From UBA961 sp014191195 (GTDB taxonomy: Bacteria > Bacteroidota > Ignavibacteria > Kapaibacteriales > UBA961): a DNA stretch of 64,000 bases. The stretch spans positions 558,001-622,000 of the forward strand of contig OZ123195.1 of the NCBI GenBank assembly GCA_964204605.1. The letters run 5' to 3'. The notes under the pieces are model-generated. The model was not told the DNA's origin and made no database searches. It saw only the letters and a program-made list of their open reading frames with translations. Shown here one piece after another: positions 44,362 through 54,619 of the stretch. Position numbers and translations under genes: made by a program. Position 1 is the stretch's first letter; each line of letters starts with the position of its first letter.

Positions 44362-46260
44362 ATGAGAAAATGGCGTGTAGAAGATGCAATTGAGCTATAC
44401 AATATAAATGGTTGGGGTATTCAATATTTTGGAATTAATGACAAAGGTAATATTACTGTTAGCCCTAGAAGAGATAATGGCCCGGCAATAGATTTAAAAG
44501 ATTTAGTTGATGAACTTATTCTTAAGGATGTTGCATTACCATTTTTATTACGATTTCCAGATATTCTTGATGATAGAATAGAGATGATTTCTTCCTGTTT
44601 CAAACATGCAGCCAAAGAATATGGATATAAGGGTAGATATTATAGCGTATATCCTATCAAGGTTAATCAACAAAGGCCTGTTGTTGAAGAACTAGTAAGA
44701 CAAGGCAAGCGCTTTTCTCTTGGATTAGAAGCTGGATCAAAACCGGAATTGCATGCGGTTCTTGCTATTATGGATAATCCTGAAGCATTAATTATATGCA
44801 ATGGCTATAAAGATGAAGATTTTGTAGAATTAGCCTTATTAGCTCAAAAAATGGGAAAAAAGATTTTTATTGTTGTTGAAAAACTCAATGAATTAAAACT
44901 TATCAAGACAGTTTCTGAGCGGTTAAATGTTAGACCAAATATTGGTATACGGATTAAATTATCTGCATCTGGTAGTGGTAAATGGGAAGAATCAGGTGGC
45001 GATGGTAGTAAATTTGGATTAAATGCCAGTGAATTATTAGACGCAATTAATTATGCAAAGTCTGAAAATATTCTTGATTGTGTGAAACTGATTCATTTCC
45101 ATTTAGGAAGTCAAATAACAAATATTAGAAAGATTAAGGCTGGTTTAAGAGAAGTAGCTCAGTTTTATGTTCAATTACAAAAGATTGGTTGCAATATTGA
45201 ATATGTAGATATAGGTGGAGGTTTAGGAGTTGACTATGATGGTTCTAGATCTTCTGCAGCAAATAGTATCAATTACTCTATACAAGAATATGCAAATGAT
45301 GCTTTGTATACACTAAAAGATGCTGCTGATAAGAATGGATTAGTTCATCCAAATATAGTTACTGAATCAGGAAGAGCCTTAACTGCTCACCATTCAGTTC
45401 TTGTATTTAATGTTCTGGAAACTACAACCATACCACAATTATCATCCGAAGATCGTGTAATAAATGAATCTGATCATGAAATTGTGTGCGAATTAAAAAC
45501 AATTTTAAAAAGACTATCAAGTAGAACAATGATAGAGTCTTGGCATGATGCCCAGCAGAATAGGGAAGAAGCCTTAGATCTATTTAATTTGGGTATGTTA
45601 GATTTATATACAAGAGCCCAAACAGAGCAATTATTTTGGACAATTGCTTTAGAAGTTCAAACCTTGGCAAATCAAATGAAACATCCTCCCGAAGAGATGA
45701 AAAATTTGGGAAAATTACTCTCCGATAAATATTTCTGCAATTTTTCACTATTCCAATCTCTTCCAGATATGTGGGCTATAGACCAACTATTTCCGATTAT
45801 GCCCATACATAGACTAGACGAAAGGCCTATGCGGGAAGCAACACTTCAAGATATTACCTGTGATTCAGATGGGAAAATAGATAAATTTATTGGTACAAAG
45901 GATTTTACTTCAAATTTACCTTTACATGATTTTAAAGAAAATCAACCATACTATTTAGCTGTTTTTATGGTAGGTGCTTATCAAGAAATATTGGGTGATC
46001 TCCATAATTTATTTGGAGATACGAATGCTGTTCATGTATCTGTAGATGGTGATGGCTATAGTATTGATCAAATCATTGATGGTGAATCTGTAGCTGATGT
46101 CTTAGATTATGTCCAATTTTCTGCAAAAAAATTAGTAAGAACAATGGAAACATGGGTAAGTAATTCTGTCAAAGATGGTAGAATTAGTGTTTCAGAAGGT
46201 AAGGAGTTCTTAACAATTTATCGTTCAGGACTATACGGTTATACATATTTGGAACAATAA
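44362..46260 (+). CDS. speA: Biosynthetic arginine decarboxylase
   Basis: The 632-residue PLP enzyme makes agmatine for polyamines. Signatures: YSVYPIKVNQQRPVVEEL (PLP lysine, about 94-111), GLEAGSKPELHAVLA, LIHFHLGSQITNIRKIK, VDIGGGLGVDYDGS, and the C-terminal half with MPIHRLDERP and DGDGYSID. Length is normal for SpeA. The start ATG has CGGAGA upstream. Fur-box-like dyads lie in its 5' region. A NamZ-like gene follows by 2 bases. Confidence 0.97.
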   Translation: MRKWRVEDAIELYNINGWGIQYFGINDKGNITVSPRRDNGPAIDLKDLVDELILKDVALPFLLRFPDILDDRIEMISSCFKHAAKEYGYKGRYYSVYPIKVNQQRPVVEELVRQGKRFSLGLEAGSKPELHAVLAIMDNPEALIICNGYKDEDFVELALLAQKMGKKIFIVVEKLNELKLIKTVSERLNVRPNIGIRIKLSASGSGKWEESGGDGSKFGLNASELLDAINYAKSENILDCVKLIHFHLGSQITNIRKIKAGLREVAQFYVQLQKIGCNIEYVDIGGGLGVDYDGSRSSAANSINYSIQEYANDALYTLKDAADKNGLVHPNIVTESGRALTAHHSVLVFNVLETTTIPQLSSEDRVINESDHEIVCELKTILKRLSSRTMIESWHDAQQNREEALDLFNLGMLDLYTRAQTEQLFWTIALEVQTLANQMKHPPEEMKNLGKLLSDKYFCNFSLFQSLPDMWAIDQLFPIMPIHRLDERPMREATLQDITCDSDGKIDKFIGTKDFTSNLPLHDFKENQPYYLAVFMVGAYQEILGDLHNLFGDTNAVHVSVDGDGYSIDQIIDGESVADVLDYVQFSAKKLVRTMETWVSNSVKDGRISVSEGKEFLTIYRSGLYGYTYLEQ

Positions 46261-46262
46261 TC

Positions 46263-47555
46263 GTGTTTAGAGTACACAAGCATATCTCTATTTTTCTTTT
46301 GATGGTATTGGTAATGAGCATATTGCTAATAAGGCAATCTGTACAAGCTCAATTAGTACAAGAAACTGTTCAATTAGGCATTGATAATCTGATTGAAATG
46401 AATTTTGAACCATTAAAAGGTAAAAAGGTTTGTTTACTTACCAATACATCCGGAAGGTCTTCTCAATTAATTCCCACTGCCCAATTAATAGCAGAATCGG
46501 ATCAATGTACACTTGTATCAATTTTGTCTCCTGAACATGGATACTATGCCACAATTCCTGCAGGACAAGATGTAAATAATGATTCATTATGGAATGTTCC
46601 GGTGTATTCCTTATATGGAAAGTATCGGCGTCCATCAAAACAGATGCTTTCTGATGCAGATATCATTGTTGTTGATATTCAAGATATTGGAATAAGATCT
46701 TATACATTTATAAGTTCATTATATAATGTAATGGATGCTTGTGCAGAATATAGTAAGGAAGTTTTGATTTTAGATCGTCCTAATCCAATGGGTGGCTTAA
46801 TAGTAGATGGTCCAATCGCAGATAGCGCTCTTCTTTCTTTTGTTTGTATTGCTCCTATTCCTTATATACATGGCTTAACTATTGGAGAATTTGCTTTATT
46901 GATTAATAAAGAACAAATGCTTCCTAAAGATAAATCTGGTAAAGCCCGTATGTGCGAATTATCTGTATTAAAAATGAAATATTGGACAAGGTCGATGACA
47001 TGGTATGATACAGGCTTGCATTTTTGTCCAACATCACCAAATATTCCTAATCCTCAATCAATATTTGGAGCTGCGATAGTTGGTCCGATTGGAGAAATTG
47101 GGTCTGCAGGCATAGGAGTTGGCACCACATTGCCTTTTCAATATATAGCTGCTCCTTTTATTAATTCTCAGCAATTATTACAAGAAATTAACGATAATAT
47201 TTCCCCATTAGGAGTTCAAGCAGGAATTGCAAGGTATAGAATACCAACAGGTAAATATCCAAATCAAGATTGCAATGGAATTATTGTTCATACTTCATGT
47301 AAACCCGATGCTAGACCTTTCTCTGCTGGAATAGAAATCTTACTAGGATTAAGAAGAATGTTTCCTGAACATTTTACCGCTGAATATGTAAAAGATGAAC
47401 CTAAATCAATGTTTAGAAAAATAATAAGTAATCAGACAATTGTTGATTTACTATTACAAGGTGGAACTGACGATATGATAAGGGATCAGTTAATGAAGGG
47501 AGTAGACGAATACTTACAAACGAGAAAAAAGTATGTACTTTATTCAGAATATTAG
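46263..47555 (+). CDS. NamZ-like exo-beta-N-acetylmuramidase (DUF1343)
   Basis: The 430-residue protein starts at GTG, 2 bases after speA. A signal peptide (ISIFLLMVLVMSILLIR, ending in VQAQ) directs export. The DUF1343 domain shows VCLLTNTSGRSSQLIPTA, ILSPEHGYYATIPAGQDV, DIQDIGIRSYTFISSL, LDRPNPMGGLIVDGP and CPTSPNIPNPQSIF. B. subtilis NamZ (YbbC) of this family removes terminal MurNAc from peptidoglycan fragments. A cell-wall recycling role is inferred; the link to speA by position alone is unexplained. Confidence 0.87.
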   Translation: MFRVHKHISIFLLMVLVMSILLIRQSVQAQLVQETVQLGIDNLIEMNFEPLKGKKVCLLTNTSGRSSQLIPTAQLIAESDQCTLVSILSPEHGYYATIPAGQDVNNDSLWNVPVYSLYGKYRRPSKQMLSDADIIVVDIQDIGIRSYTFISSLYNVMDACAEYSKEVLILDRPNPMGGLIVDGPIADSALLSFVCIAPIPYIHGLTIGEFALLINKEQMLPKDKSGKARMCELSVLKMKYWTRSMTWYDTGLHFCPTSPNIPNPQSIFGAAIVGPIGEIGSAGIGVGTTLPFQYIAAPFINSQQLLQEINDNISPLGVQAGIARYRIPTGKYPNQDCNGIIVHTSCKPDARPFSAGIEILLGLRRMFPEHFTAEYVKDEPKSMFRKIISNQTIVDLLLQGGTDDMIRDQLMKGVDEYLQTRKKYVLYSEY

Positions 47556-47556
47556 A

Positions 47557-48264
47557 TTATAAGTAATGCTGCTGTAATTCATTCTTAATGATGCTTCTGC
47601 ATGCCTCACTCATTGTTTCTGCTTTATCAAATAACTGTGGATACATTGCAGGGTACATTGTAACATGCACAGAACCAGAATGAATAAAAATTGAATCTTT
47701 ATGTATGATATTTTCTGTACCTACTATTACCATTGGAATGATAGGTATATTTTCATTTTTAGATAAAGAGAAAGCTCCTAGTTTAAAAGGTAATAAATCA
47801 CCTGGTTTTTCAGACCAAGTACCCTCTGGAAATAACATAATAGAATCACCATTCTGAATCGCATTACGAGCTTCTACGATACTTAAAGCAGCTTTTCTTA
47901 CACTTTTACGATGAACAGCAATATATGGGGATCTTCTTAATACGATACCAATACCTGGTGCATTATCTAGTTCACTTTTATACATAATTCTTGTGTTTTC
48001 TGGTAATATACTAATCATAATAGGAGTATCTGCCAAGCTGACATGGTTTGCAATATAGATTGCTTGTTGAGGAAAATCGGCAGAGATAGTACACGATAAT
48101 TTTACTTTACATATTGATAAAATAGACTGTGCCCACCACTTTGCAGCAGGATAAAAAGTATCTAATGTCCCTTTACTCAAAATTCTAATGACACCATAGC
48201 AATAACCTGAGATAATAATAAATATCCCAGCAATAATCGAACGTATGAAGGTATTGAATGTCAT
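47557..48264 (-). CDS. plsC: 1-acyl-sn-glycerol-3-phosphate acyltransferase
   Basis: The 235-residue protein has an N-terminal membrane helix and the acyltransferase motifs NHVSLADTP (HX4D), then LFPEGTWSEKPG and FKLGAFSLS. It makes phosphatidic acid. A lyso-lipid or ornithine-lipid acyltransferase is an alternative, since family members share motifs. It lies 3 bases after the metal permease gene, same strand. Confidence 0.88.
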   Translation of the reverse strand: MTFNTFIRSIIAGIFIIISGYCYGVIRILSKGTLDTFYPAAKWWAQSILSICKVKLSCTISADFPQQAIYIANHVSLADTPIMISILPENTRIMYKSELDNAPGIGIVLRRSPYIAVHRKSVRKAALSIVEARNAIQNGDSIMLFPEGTWSEKPGDLLPFKLGAFSLSKNENIPIIPMVIVGTENIIHKDSIFIHSGSVHVTMYPAMYPQLFDKAETMSEACRSIIKNELQQHYL

Positions 48265-48267
48265 GAA

Positions 48268-49572
48268 TTAAAAAATATATTTTCTTGGAATTGTTTCTCC
48301 ATGAGGATCAAATTTAGGATTATTGAGAATGGTCTCTAAAGCTAATTCCAATTCTGGAGTTAAAATATGTTCAATACTATCTGCATCTTCATGAACATGA
48401 TCTATATCAAATTGCAATTGGTGTAAAAGATAAGCTTCCCATAATCTATGCAATCTAGTTATCCTTTGTCCACGTGCTATACCTTCTTTTGTTATATACC
48501 AAGTATCTGATATTGCAGAAAAAGATAGGAATCCTTTTTTTATCAAACTTTTACTATGTTTTTTCCATTGTACAATACCTTCATCATTCATAATAAGTTC
48601 AAATCTATTAATTTCTGAATGCGTAATAAGAGGTAATTGTAGATTATCATTATGTTCAATACTGTGAAAGCATAATTTGAGAATATTCTCTTGTTGTGTT
48701 TTTTCTTTATGATTTAATTGTTTGTATAGTCTAGCAATTATACCTTTATGAGGTGCAAAGAAAGCTGACATGAAAAAGAGACTTGTTAATGCTAATACTA
48801 TCGTTGCCCCTGTTGGAGCATTTTTTACATAAAAAGATAAACCTACCCCAACAACTGCAGATATGACACCAATAATTATAGAAATAGTATATACCTTTTG
48901 TAAAGAATCACTCCAAAATCTAGCTGCAGATACTGGCGTAATAATTAAAGCAGCCATCAAAACAACACCTACAGTCTGAATACCGCTTACCACATTAATG
49001 ATTAATAAAAGCAATAAACAAAAACGTATAAGTCTGAAAGGAATGCCAGAAGACTTAGTAAAGTCTATATCAAATATATATGCAATAATCTCTTTTCTAA
49101 ACAATGCTAAAACAAGTAAAATAATGCTACATGTGCACAGTAAAAGGAAGATATCATCTGGTAACATACCTGCAGCTTTACCAAGAATATATTTATCTAA
49201 GCCAGACTGATTACCATTGCCTGATTGTTGAATAGATGTAAGTAACAAGATACCAATGCCAAAAAATACAGAGAGAATAATTCCGATTGATGCATCAGTT
49301 TTTATTTTTGTAGTTTGAGAGATATACTGAATAGTTTGTAATGCAATCCAACCAGAAATAGATGCAGATATCAAGAGTAAAAGACCATCCTTTTCTCCAG
49401 TTAGCAAAAAAGCAATACAAATTCCTGGTAAAACTGCATGTGCAACAGCATCACCAGCTAATGATTGCTTATTAAGGACAGTAAAACATCCAATTGCTGC
49501 TGATTGAATACTTAAAAGTATACAGCCAGATAAAACCCAAAATAACGTAGGAGCAAAGAAAAAATCAATCAT
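48268..49572 (-). CDS. Metal ABC permease fused to a DtxR/MntR-like regulatory domain
   Basis: I prefer the ATG at 49570-49572 (MIDFFFAPTLFWVLSGC), giving 434 residues; the frame opens at 49668 with other ATGs. Residues 1-280 form an ABC-3 metal permease with about eight helices: IGCFTVLNKQSLAGDAVAHAVLPGI and GVVLMAALIITPVSAARFW are family hallmarks of Mn/Zn/Fe importers. The last 130 residues are a winged-helix-like segment (LIKKGFLSFSAISDTWYITKEG) and a DtxR/MntR metal-binding dimerisation domain: RITRLHRLWEAYLL, HEDADSIEHIL and DPHGETIP, keeping the His/Glu ligands. The chain may sense cytoplasmic metal. The ATPase at 35177-35953 is a candidate partner. Confidence 0.88.
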   Translation of the reverse strand: MIDFFFAPTLFWVLSGCILLSIQSAAIGCFTVLNKQSLAGDAVAHAVLPGICIAFLLTGEKDGLLLLISASISGWIALQTIQYISQTTKIKTDASIGIILSVFFGIGILLLTSIQQSGNGNQSGLDKYILGKAAGMLPDDIFLLLCTCSIILLVLALFRKEIIAYIFDIDFTKSSGIPFRLIRFCLLLLLIINVVSGIQTVGVVLMAALIITPVSAARFWSDSLQKVYTISIIIGVISAVVGVGLSFYVKNAPTGATIVLALTSLFFMSAFFAPHKGIIARLYKQLNHKEKTQQENILKLCFHSIEHNDNLQLPLITHSEINRFELIMNDEGIVQWKKHSKSLIKKGFLSFSAISDTWYITKEGIARGQRITRLHRLWEAYLLHQLQFDIDHVHEDADSIEHILTPELELALETILNNPKFDPHGETIPRKYIF

Positions 49573-49748
49573 AAATATGTATATAAAAAAATGAGTGAAG
49601 ATAATTATTACATGAATAAAATGTACTCTCAGATTATGCGTCATAACACCACATTCTTTCCTTGGCACAAATGATTATTTATGAATAATTATTCCAAGTG
49701 GATGTAATTTAATAATTGATTACGTTAAAAATACACTAGAGATATACA

Positions 49749-52232
49749 ATGGCTGAAAATGAAGATTTAATTGCTTCTATTACTTCTGAATCGCAAGATC
49801 AGAATAATTATGCAGTTCCCAAAAAGTTAACGATTTTACCTTTAAGAGATGTTCTTATATATCCTCATATGATTTTTCCTGTTTTAATTGGCAGGGCTTC
49901 ATCATTAAAATCGGTTGCAGAAGCATTAGAAAGAGAGAAATTTATTTTCGTTTCTACTCAAGTTCAGGGAGACATCGAAGAGCCATCTATCAATGATATT
50001 TATTCTTATGGAACTGTTGCTAAAATTTTACAAGTAATTAAACTCCCTAATAATCTATTAAAAGTTCTTGTTGAAGGGATTTTTCAAGCTAAAATTACAA
50101 CCCCTGTAAAAGATAAAGAGTATTTAGAAGCTTCAGTAAAAATAATCAAAACTGAATATGATATCCAAGACCCAGAATTACAAGCATATATTCGAAAAGT
50201 AAGCGAGAATTTTTCACTGTATGTTAAATCCAATAAACAATTACCACCTGAAGTAAAAGGTGCTTTTGACAATATCGAAGATCCATCAAGAAAGCTCTAT
50301 TATGCCGCTGCGAATATTAATAAGAATGTTCATGCAAAGCAAACAATCCTAGAACAAATTTCACTTAAGGCCCAATACAAAAGTTTATTAGCTTTATTAA
50401 CGAGTGAAATTGAAGTATTAAAGATTGAAGAAGAATTAGACTCAAAGGTTTCAGATTCTATTCATAAAACACAAAGAAAATATTATATACAAGAACAGAT
50501 TAGAGCACTACAAAAAGAACTTGATGATGATGAAGAATTATCTGCTGATCACATTCAAATGCGATCTTTGATTGAAGCAGCTAAAATGCCAGAAGAAACC
50601 TATAAAAAGGTAATGGAAGAATTTGAAAAGTATAAGAAATCAAATGCAATGTCACCAGAATATGGAGTTCTAAGAACATATTTAGAGACAATTACTTCAT
50701 TACCTTGGCAAAATCAAACTCAAGATATTTTGGATTTGGAATTAGTAAAATCTGTATTAGATGAAGATCATTATGACTTAGCAAAACCAAAAGAGAGAAT
50801 ATTAGAATATATTTCTGTTTTAAGATTGTCTGGTTCTGCAAGTGGACAAATATTATGCTTATCTGGGCCTCCAGGTGTAGGAAAAACATCTTTAGGTAAG
50901 TCTATAGCTAGAGCTTTAGGTAGAAAATTTGTTCGTATATCATTGGGAGGATTACGAGATGAAGCAGAAATTAGAGGTCATAGAAGAACATATATCGGTG
51001 CTTTACCAGGAAAAATTATAGCTGCAATGAAAAAAGCAGGGACAATCAATCCTGTCATTTTATTGGATGAGGTTGATAAGATGTCTATGGATTTCAGAGG
51101 TGATCCAAGTGCTGCATTATTGGAAGTATTAGACCCAGAACAAAACAATACATTTAGCGATCACTATTTAGAGATTGAATATGATTTATCCAAAGTACTC
51201 TTTATCACCACTGCAAATGTTAAATATGATATTCCAGGTCCATTATTAGATAGAATGGAAGTTATAGATATTCCTAGCTATTTAGATTTTGATAAATTAC
51301 AAATCGCGCAAAAACATATCGTTCCTAAACTCCTAACCGAATTTGGTCTTAAGCCATTTAAAGTGTCTATAGATGATGATGCAATGATGAAGATTATTAC
51401 CGAATATACACGTGAAGCAGGAGTAAGAAATTTAGAACGTGAAATAGCTTCACTTTTTAGAAAAATTGCCAGAAATGTTGTGAGTTTAGCTTCAAACGGT
51501 ACAGAAAAAAAATCTAAAAAGAAACGTATAATTTCTGTTAAGGATATAGAAATATTTTTAAAAGTACCTAGGTATAAAAGAAAAGCAGATTCTCTAAAAG
51601 ACAAAATAGGAATAGCTACAGGCCTTGCTTGGACAAGTGTTGGTGGTGATACATTACCTGTTGAAGTGAGTATTATGCCCGGTTCAGAAAAATTAACCTT
51701 AACCGGAAAACTTGGGGATGTTATGAAAGAATCTGCAATGGCATCTTTAACGTATGTACGCTCTCATTGGTCTAGTTTAGGTGTTCCAGAAGAATTCTCG
51801 AAAAATAAAGAAATCCATATTCACGTACCTGAAGGTGCTATTCCTAAAGATGGTCCATCTGCTGGAATTACAATGACACTAGCATTGATATCTGCTTCCA
51901 GCGGTTTGCCATTAAGAGGGGATATTGCAATGACGGGAGAGATAACATTGCGAGGTTCAATTTTGCCTATTGGTGGATTGAATGAAAAATTGCTTGCAGC
52001 AAAAAGAATGGGAATTATGACGGTATTAATTCCAAAAGGAAATGAGAAAGATATTGCAGAGGTTAATCCCGTTATTTTAGAAAATATGAATATAGTACCT
52101 GTAGATCATATACAACAAGCATTGCCAATCGCTTTTAGAGATTGGAAGCTAGCACACAAGAAATCAATTCTTAAAGAAATAAATATTACCGGCGAAAATC
52201 TAATAAAAAAGGGAATTATTACTCCTCATTAA
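49749..52232 (+). CDS. lon: ATP-dependent Lon protease
   Basis: The 827-residue protein has the Lon substrate-binding domain (LTILPLRDVLIYPHMIFPV near 27-45), the AAA+ module with GPPGVGKTSLGKS and VILLDEVDKM, and the Ser-Lys protease domain: GAIPKDGPSAGITMTLAL (catalytic Ser) and GLNEKLLAAKRMGI (Lys). It degrades misfolded and regulatory proteins in the cytoplasm. Length is normal. It is divergent from the metal permease gene. Confidence 0.97.
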   Translation: MAENEDLIASITSESQDQNNYAVPKKLTILPLRDVLIYPHMIFPVLIGRASSLKSVAEALEREKFIFVSTQVQGDIEEPSINDIYSYGTVAKILQVIKLPNNLLKVLVEGIFQAKITTPVKDKEYLEASVKIIKTEYDIQDPELQAYIRKVSENFSLYVKSNKQLPPEVKGAFDNIEDPSRKLYYAAANINKNVHAKQTILEQISLKAQYKSLLALLTSEIEVLKIEEELDSKVSDSIHKTQRKYYIQEQIRALQKELDDDEELSADHIQMRSLIEAAKMPEETYKKVMEEFEKYKKSNAMSPEYGVLRTYLETITSLPWQNQTQDILDLELVKSVLDEDHYDLAKPKERILEYISVLRLSGSASGQILCLSGPPGVGKTSLGKSIARALGRKFVRISLGGLRDEAEIRGHRRTYIGALPGKIIAAMKKAGTINPVILLDEVDKMSMDFRGDPSAALLEVLDPEQNNTFSDHYLEIEYDLSKVLFITTANVKYDIPGPLLDRMEVIDIPSYLDFDKLQIAQKHIVPKLLTEFGLKPFKVSIDDDAMMKIITEYTREAGVRNLEREIASLFRKIARNVVSLASNGTEKKSKKKRIISVKDIEIFLKVPRYKRKADSLKDKIGIATGLAWTSVGGDTLPVEVSIMPGSEKLTLTGKLGDVMKESAMASLTYVRSHWSSLGVPEEFSKNKEIHIHVPEGAIPKDGPSAGITMTLALISASSGLPLRGDIAMTGEITLRGSILPIGGLNEKLLAAKRMGIMTVLIPKGNEKDIAEVNPVILENMNIVPVDHIQQALPIAFRDWKLAHKKSILKEINITGENLIKKGIITPH

Positions 52233-52234
52233 TA

Positions 52235-53710
52235 TTAGTGAGTTTTTTCTAAAGCCCATGTAAAAACATCTATATATTCTTGTGCAGAATACATGACTGA
52301 AAGATCTTTTTTCATAGCATTATTGCGAATTTGATCCCAGTGCCATTCGGTTTTATATAGTGCCAAAGCTTTCCTTAAAGCAATTGAAAATTCGTGTGCC
52401 CTAAAGCCATTAAATGTAAATCCATCTCCGGTTCTAGTAGATGGATTATATTCTTTAACAGTGTCAGCTAATCCACCTGTAAGCCTAACTATTGGAATTG
52501 TACCGTATTTCATCGCATATATTTGAGTTAATCCACATGGTTCAAATCGAGATGGAATCAATAGATAATCGCATCCAGCCATAATTCTATGAGAAAGTGT
52601 ATTGTTATATCCAATAGTTACAAATACTCTTGTAGGATACTTATTAGCTAAATAATGAAAGAATTGCTCATATCTTTTTTCACCAGAACCAAGTAAAGCA
52701 AGCCGTATTGCACCATATTTTATAAAATCTTCAATTGTTTGTTCTAATAACTCAATTCCTTTCTGATCTGTTAATCTACTAACCATACCCACTAATGGTA
52801 TGTCTCGTTCTAGGTCATATGCTGGAACTTGAAAATCCCTTAGGAGGAAATTTTTATTCGATTGTTTTGATTCAAGATTTTTTAAGGAATATGGAATAAC
52901 TATGTATGTATCCTTTTCAGGACTCCATTCTTGATAATCCGCACCATTAAGAACGCCAATTAAATCTGCACTTCTTTGATGTAAATATTCTTGTAATCCT
53001 TCACCATATTCTGTCCACCGAATTTCATTTGCATACGTAGGGCTTACTGTAGTTATTTTATCGGCAAACATAATTCCAGTTTTCATTGCATTGAATTGAC
53101 CCTTCATTTCAAAAAAACTACCAGGATAAAATTCTTGCCAAGGCCAACCACTTAATTCAAATATCTTTTTGGGGTTAAACCATCCTTGATATGCTAAATT
53201 ATGCAGAGTTAGAACTCCAACAGTTGTATAGAAAAAAGGATCATTCTTATACTGCATTTTAAGAAAAGGCATCACCATTGCGGTATGATAATCATGTGCA
53301 TGCATAATATCAGGTTTGAATCCTATAGCTTTACATAATTCAAAACTTGCTCTGCTTAAAAACAAAAAACGCCTATCATTATCTTCAAATCCTTCGGGAT
53401 TACCATAAATACCATGTCTAGCAAAATAGTCTTGATTCTCTATAAAATAGACAATAACATCATCTCTACCAGGCAAAGTTGTTTTCCAAAGACTAGCATA
53501 TTCTGTCCAGTAACCAATGGGGACACTGATTGTTATGTTTAATGGTTCTAATTTAAAATAATCGGTATCTATATCTCCATATTTGGGAAGAATAATGATT
53601 GCATTATGCCCTAAACTTTGCCAAGCCTTTGGTAATGCTGAAGTAATATCTGATAATCCACCTTCTTTTGCGAAGGGAGATACTTCGGCACTGATAAGTG
53701 CAATATTCAT
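52235..53710 (-). CDS. glgA: Glycogen (starch) synthase
   Basis: The 491-residue GT5 glycosyltransferase starts with MNIALISAEVSPFAKEGGLSD, where KEGGLSD is the ADP-glucose binding K-X-G-G motif. Further signatures are MHAHDYHTAMVMPFLKM, VSRLTDQKGIELLEQT and IPSRFEPCGLTQIYAMKYGT near the C-terminus. It extends alpha-1,4-glucan chains. Other glycogen genes are not present here. Confidence 0.95.
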   Translation of the reverse strand: MNIALISAEVSPFAKEGGLSDITSALPKAWQSLGHNAIIILPKYGDIDTDYFKLEPLNITISVPIGYWTEYASLWKTTLPGRDDVIVYFIENQDYFARHGIYGNPEGFEDNDRRFLFLSRASFELCKAIGFKPDIMHAHDYHTAMVMPFLKMQYKNDPFFYTTVGVLTLHNLAYQGWFNPKKIFELSGWPWQEFYPGSFFEMKGQFNAMKTGIMFADKITTVSPTYANEIRWTEYGEGLQEYLHQRSADLIGVLNGADYQEWSPEKDTYIVIPYSLKNLESKQSNKNFLLRDFQVPAYDLERDIPLVGMVSRLTDQKGIELLEQTIEDFIKYGAIRLALLGSGEKRYEQFFHYLANKYPTRVFVTIGYNNTLSHRIMAGCDYLLIPSRFEPCGLTQIYAMKYGTIPIVRLTGGLADTVKEYNPSTRTGDGFTFNGFRAHEFSIALRKALALYKTEWHWDQIRNNAMKKDLSVMYSAQEYIDVFTWALEKTH

Positions 53711-53744
53711 AGTAAAAATGTGAAGATAAGTGAAAAGTTCTATA

Positions 53745-54584
53745 TTATGTAAATGGAGCTACAATGCATTGTTGTGCTAGAAAAGCAGATTTTGCTTTGT
53801 GTGCAGTAGTTGTATCTAAAAATAAACCAAACATTGTAGATCCACTACCACTCATGCCAGCAAAAAAGGCACCTTGTTTATACAACTGTGACTTTATCTC
53901 TGCTAATTCAGGAAATTGTGTAAAAATACTATATTCAAAATCATTAAATAATAAATCTTTCATTTTTGAACAATCATCTTTTGATTGTTGTAAAGCATCA
54001 ACAAAATTTACTTCAATTTTGGGGAAATTGCTGATGTCTAAACCTGCATATGCACGTGAAGTATTAGAATATAAAGCGGGAAATACAATGAGTATTGTCC
54101 ATTCACAAGAAAATATAAATGGATGAACAATTTCTCCTCTTCCTTGAATAAGTGCTGGATGATCTTGTAAAAAGAAAGGGACATCGCTTCCTAATTCAGA
54201 GGCTATTTCGGATAGTTCTTTGGGTGATATATCTATATTCCATAATAATTGTAGACCCTTTAATATTGTAGCAGCATCTGAACTTCCACCACCTAATCCT
54301 GCACCATGAGGAATATTTTTTTGTAGTGATATCTTAGCTCCCATGTCTATATTGTATCTTTGCTTTAATAAATTGGCTGCTTTCCACACTATATTGTTTT
54401 CATTAGGAATATCTAATTCTTGACTACAAATTAGAGTAACAGATTGAGCTAATTCTATTGTTAAAATATCTGCAATACTTTTGATTGGAAAAAAAAGAGA
54501 GTGAATATTATGATAACCATCATTCCTTTTTCCAATTATTTGGAGCCCAAGGTTTATTTTTGCAGGTGCAAATAATTGCAACAC
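53745..54584 (-). CDS. ispE: 4-diphosphocytidyl-2-C-methyl-D-erythritol kinase
   Basis: The 279-residue GHMP kinase acts in the MEP isoprenoid pathway. It has FAPAKINLGLQIIGKRNDGYH at the N-terminus and the ATP-binding PHGAGLGGGSSDAAT near 91-105, plus AGMSGSGSTMFGL near the C-terminus. Its start is 35 bases from that of the divergent membrane kinase-like gene. Confidence 0.95.
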   Translation of the reverse strand: MLQLFAPAKINLGLQIIGKRNDGYHNIHSLFFPIKSIADILTIELAQSVTLICSQELDIPNENNIVWKAANLLKQRYNIDMGAKISLQKNIPHGAGLGGGSSDAATILKGLQLLWNIDISPKELSEIASELGSDVPFFLQDHPALIQGRGEIVHPFIFSCEWTILIVFPALYSNTSRAYAGLDISNFPKIEVNFVDALQQSKDDCSKMKDLLFNDFEYSIFTQFPELAEIKSQLYKQGAFFAGMSGSGSTMFGLFLDTTTAHKAKSAFLAQQCIVAPFT

Positions 54585-54619
54585 GATCTTGTCCTTTACA
54601 CTTTATTATATCTACAAAA

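Noticed and set aside
53764..54126. A 120-residue plus-strand ORF opposite ispE
   Set aside because: Antisense shadow of the GHMP kinase C-terminal domain with no family features.
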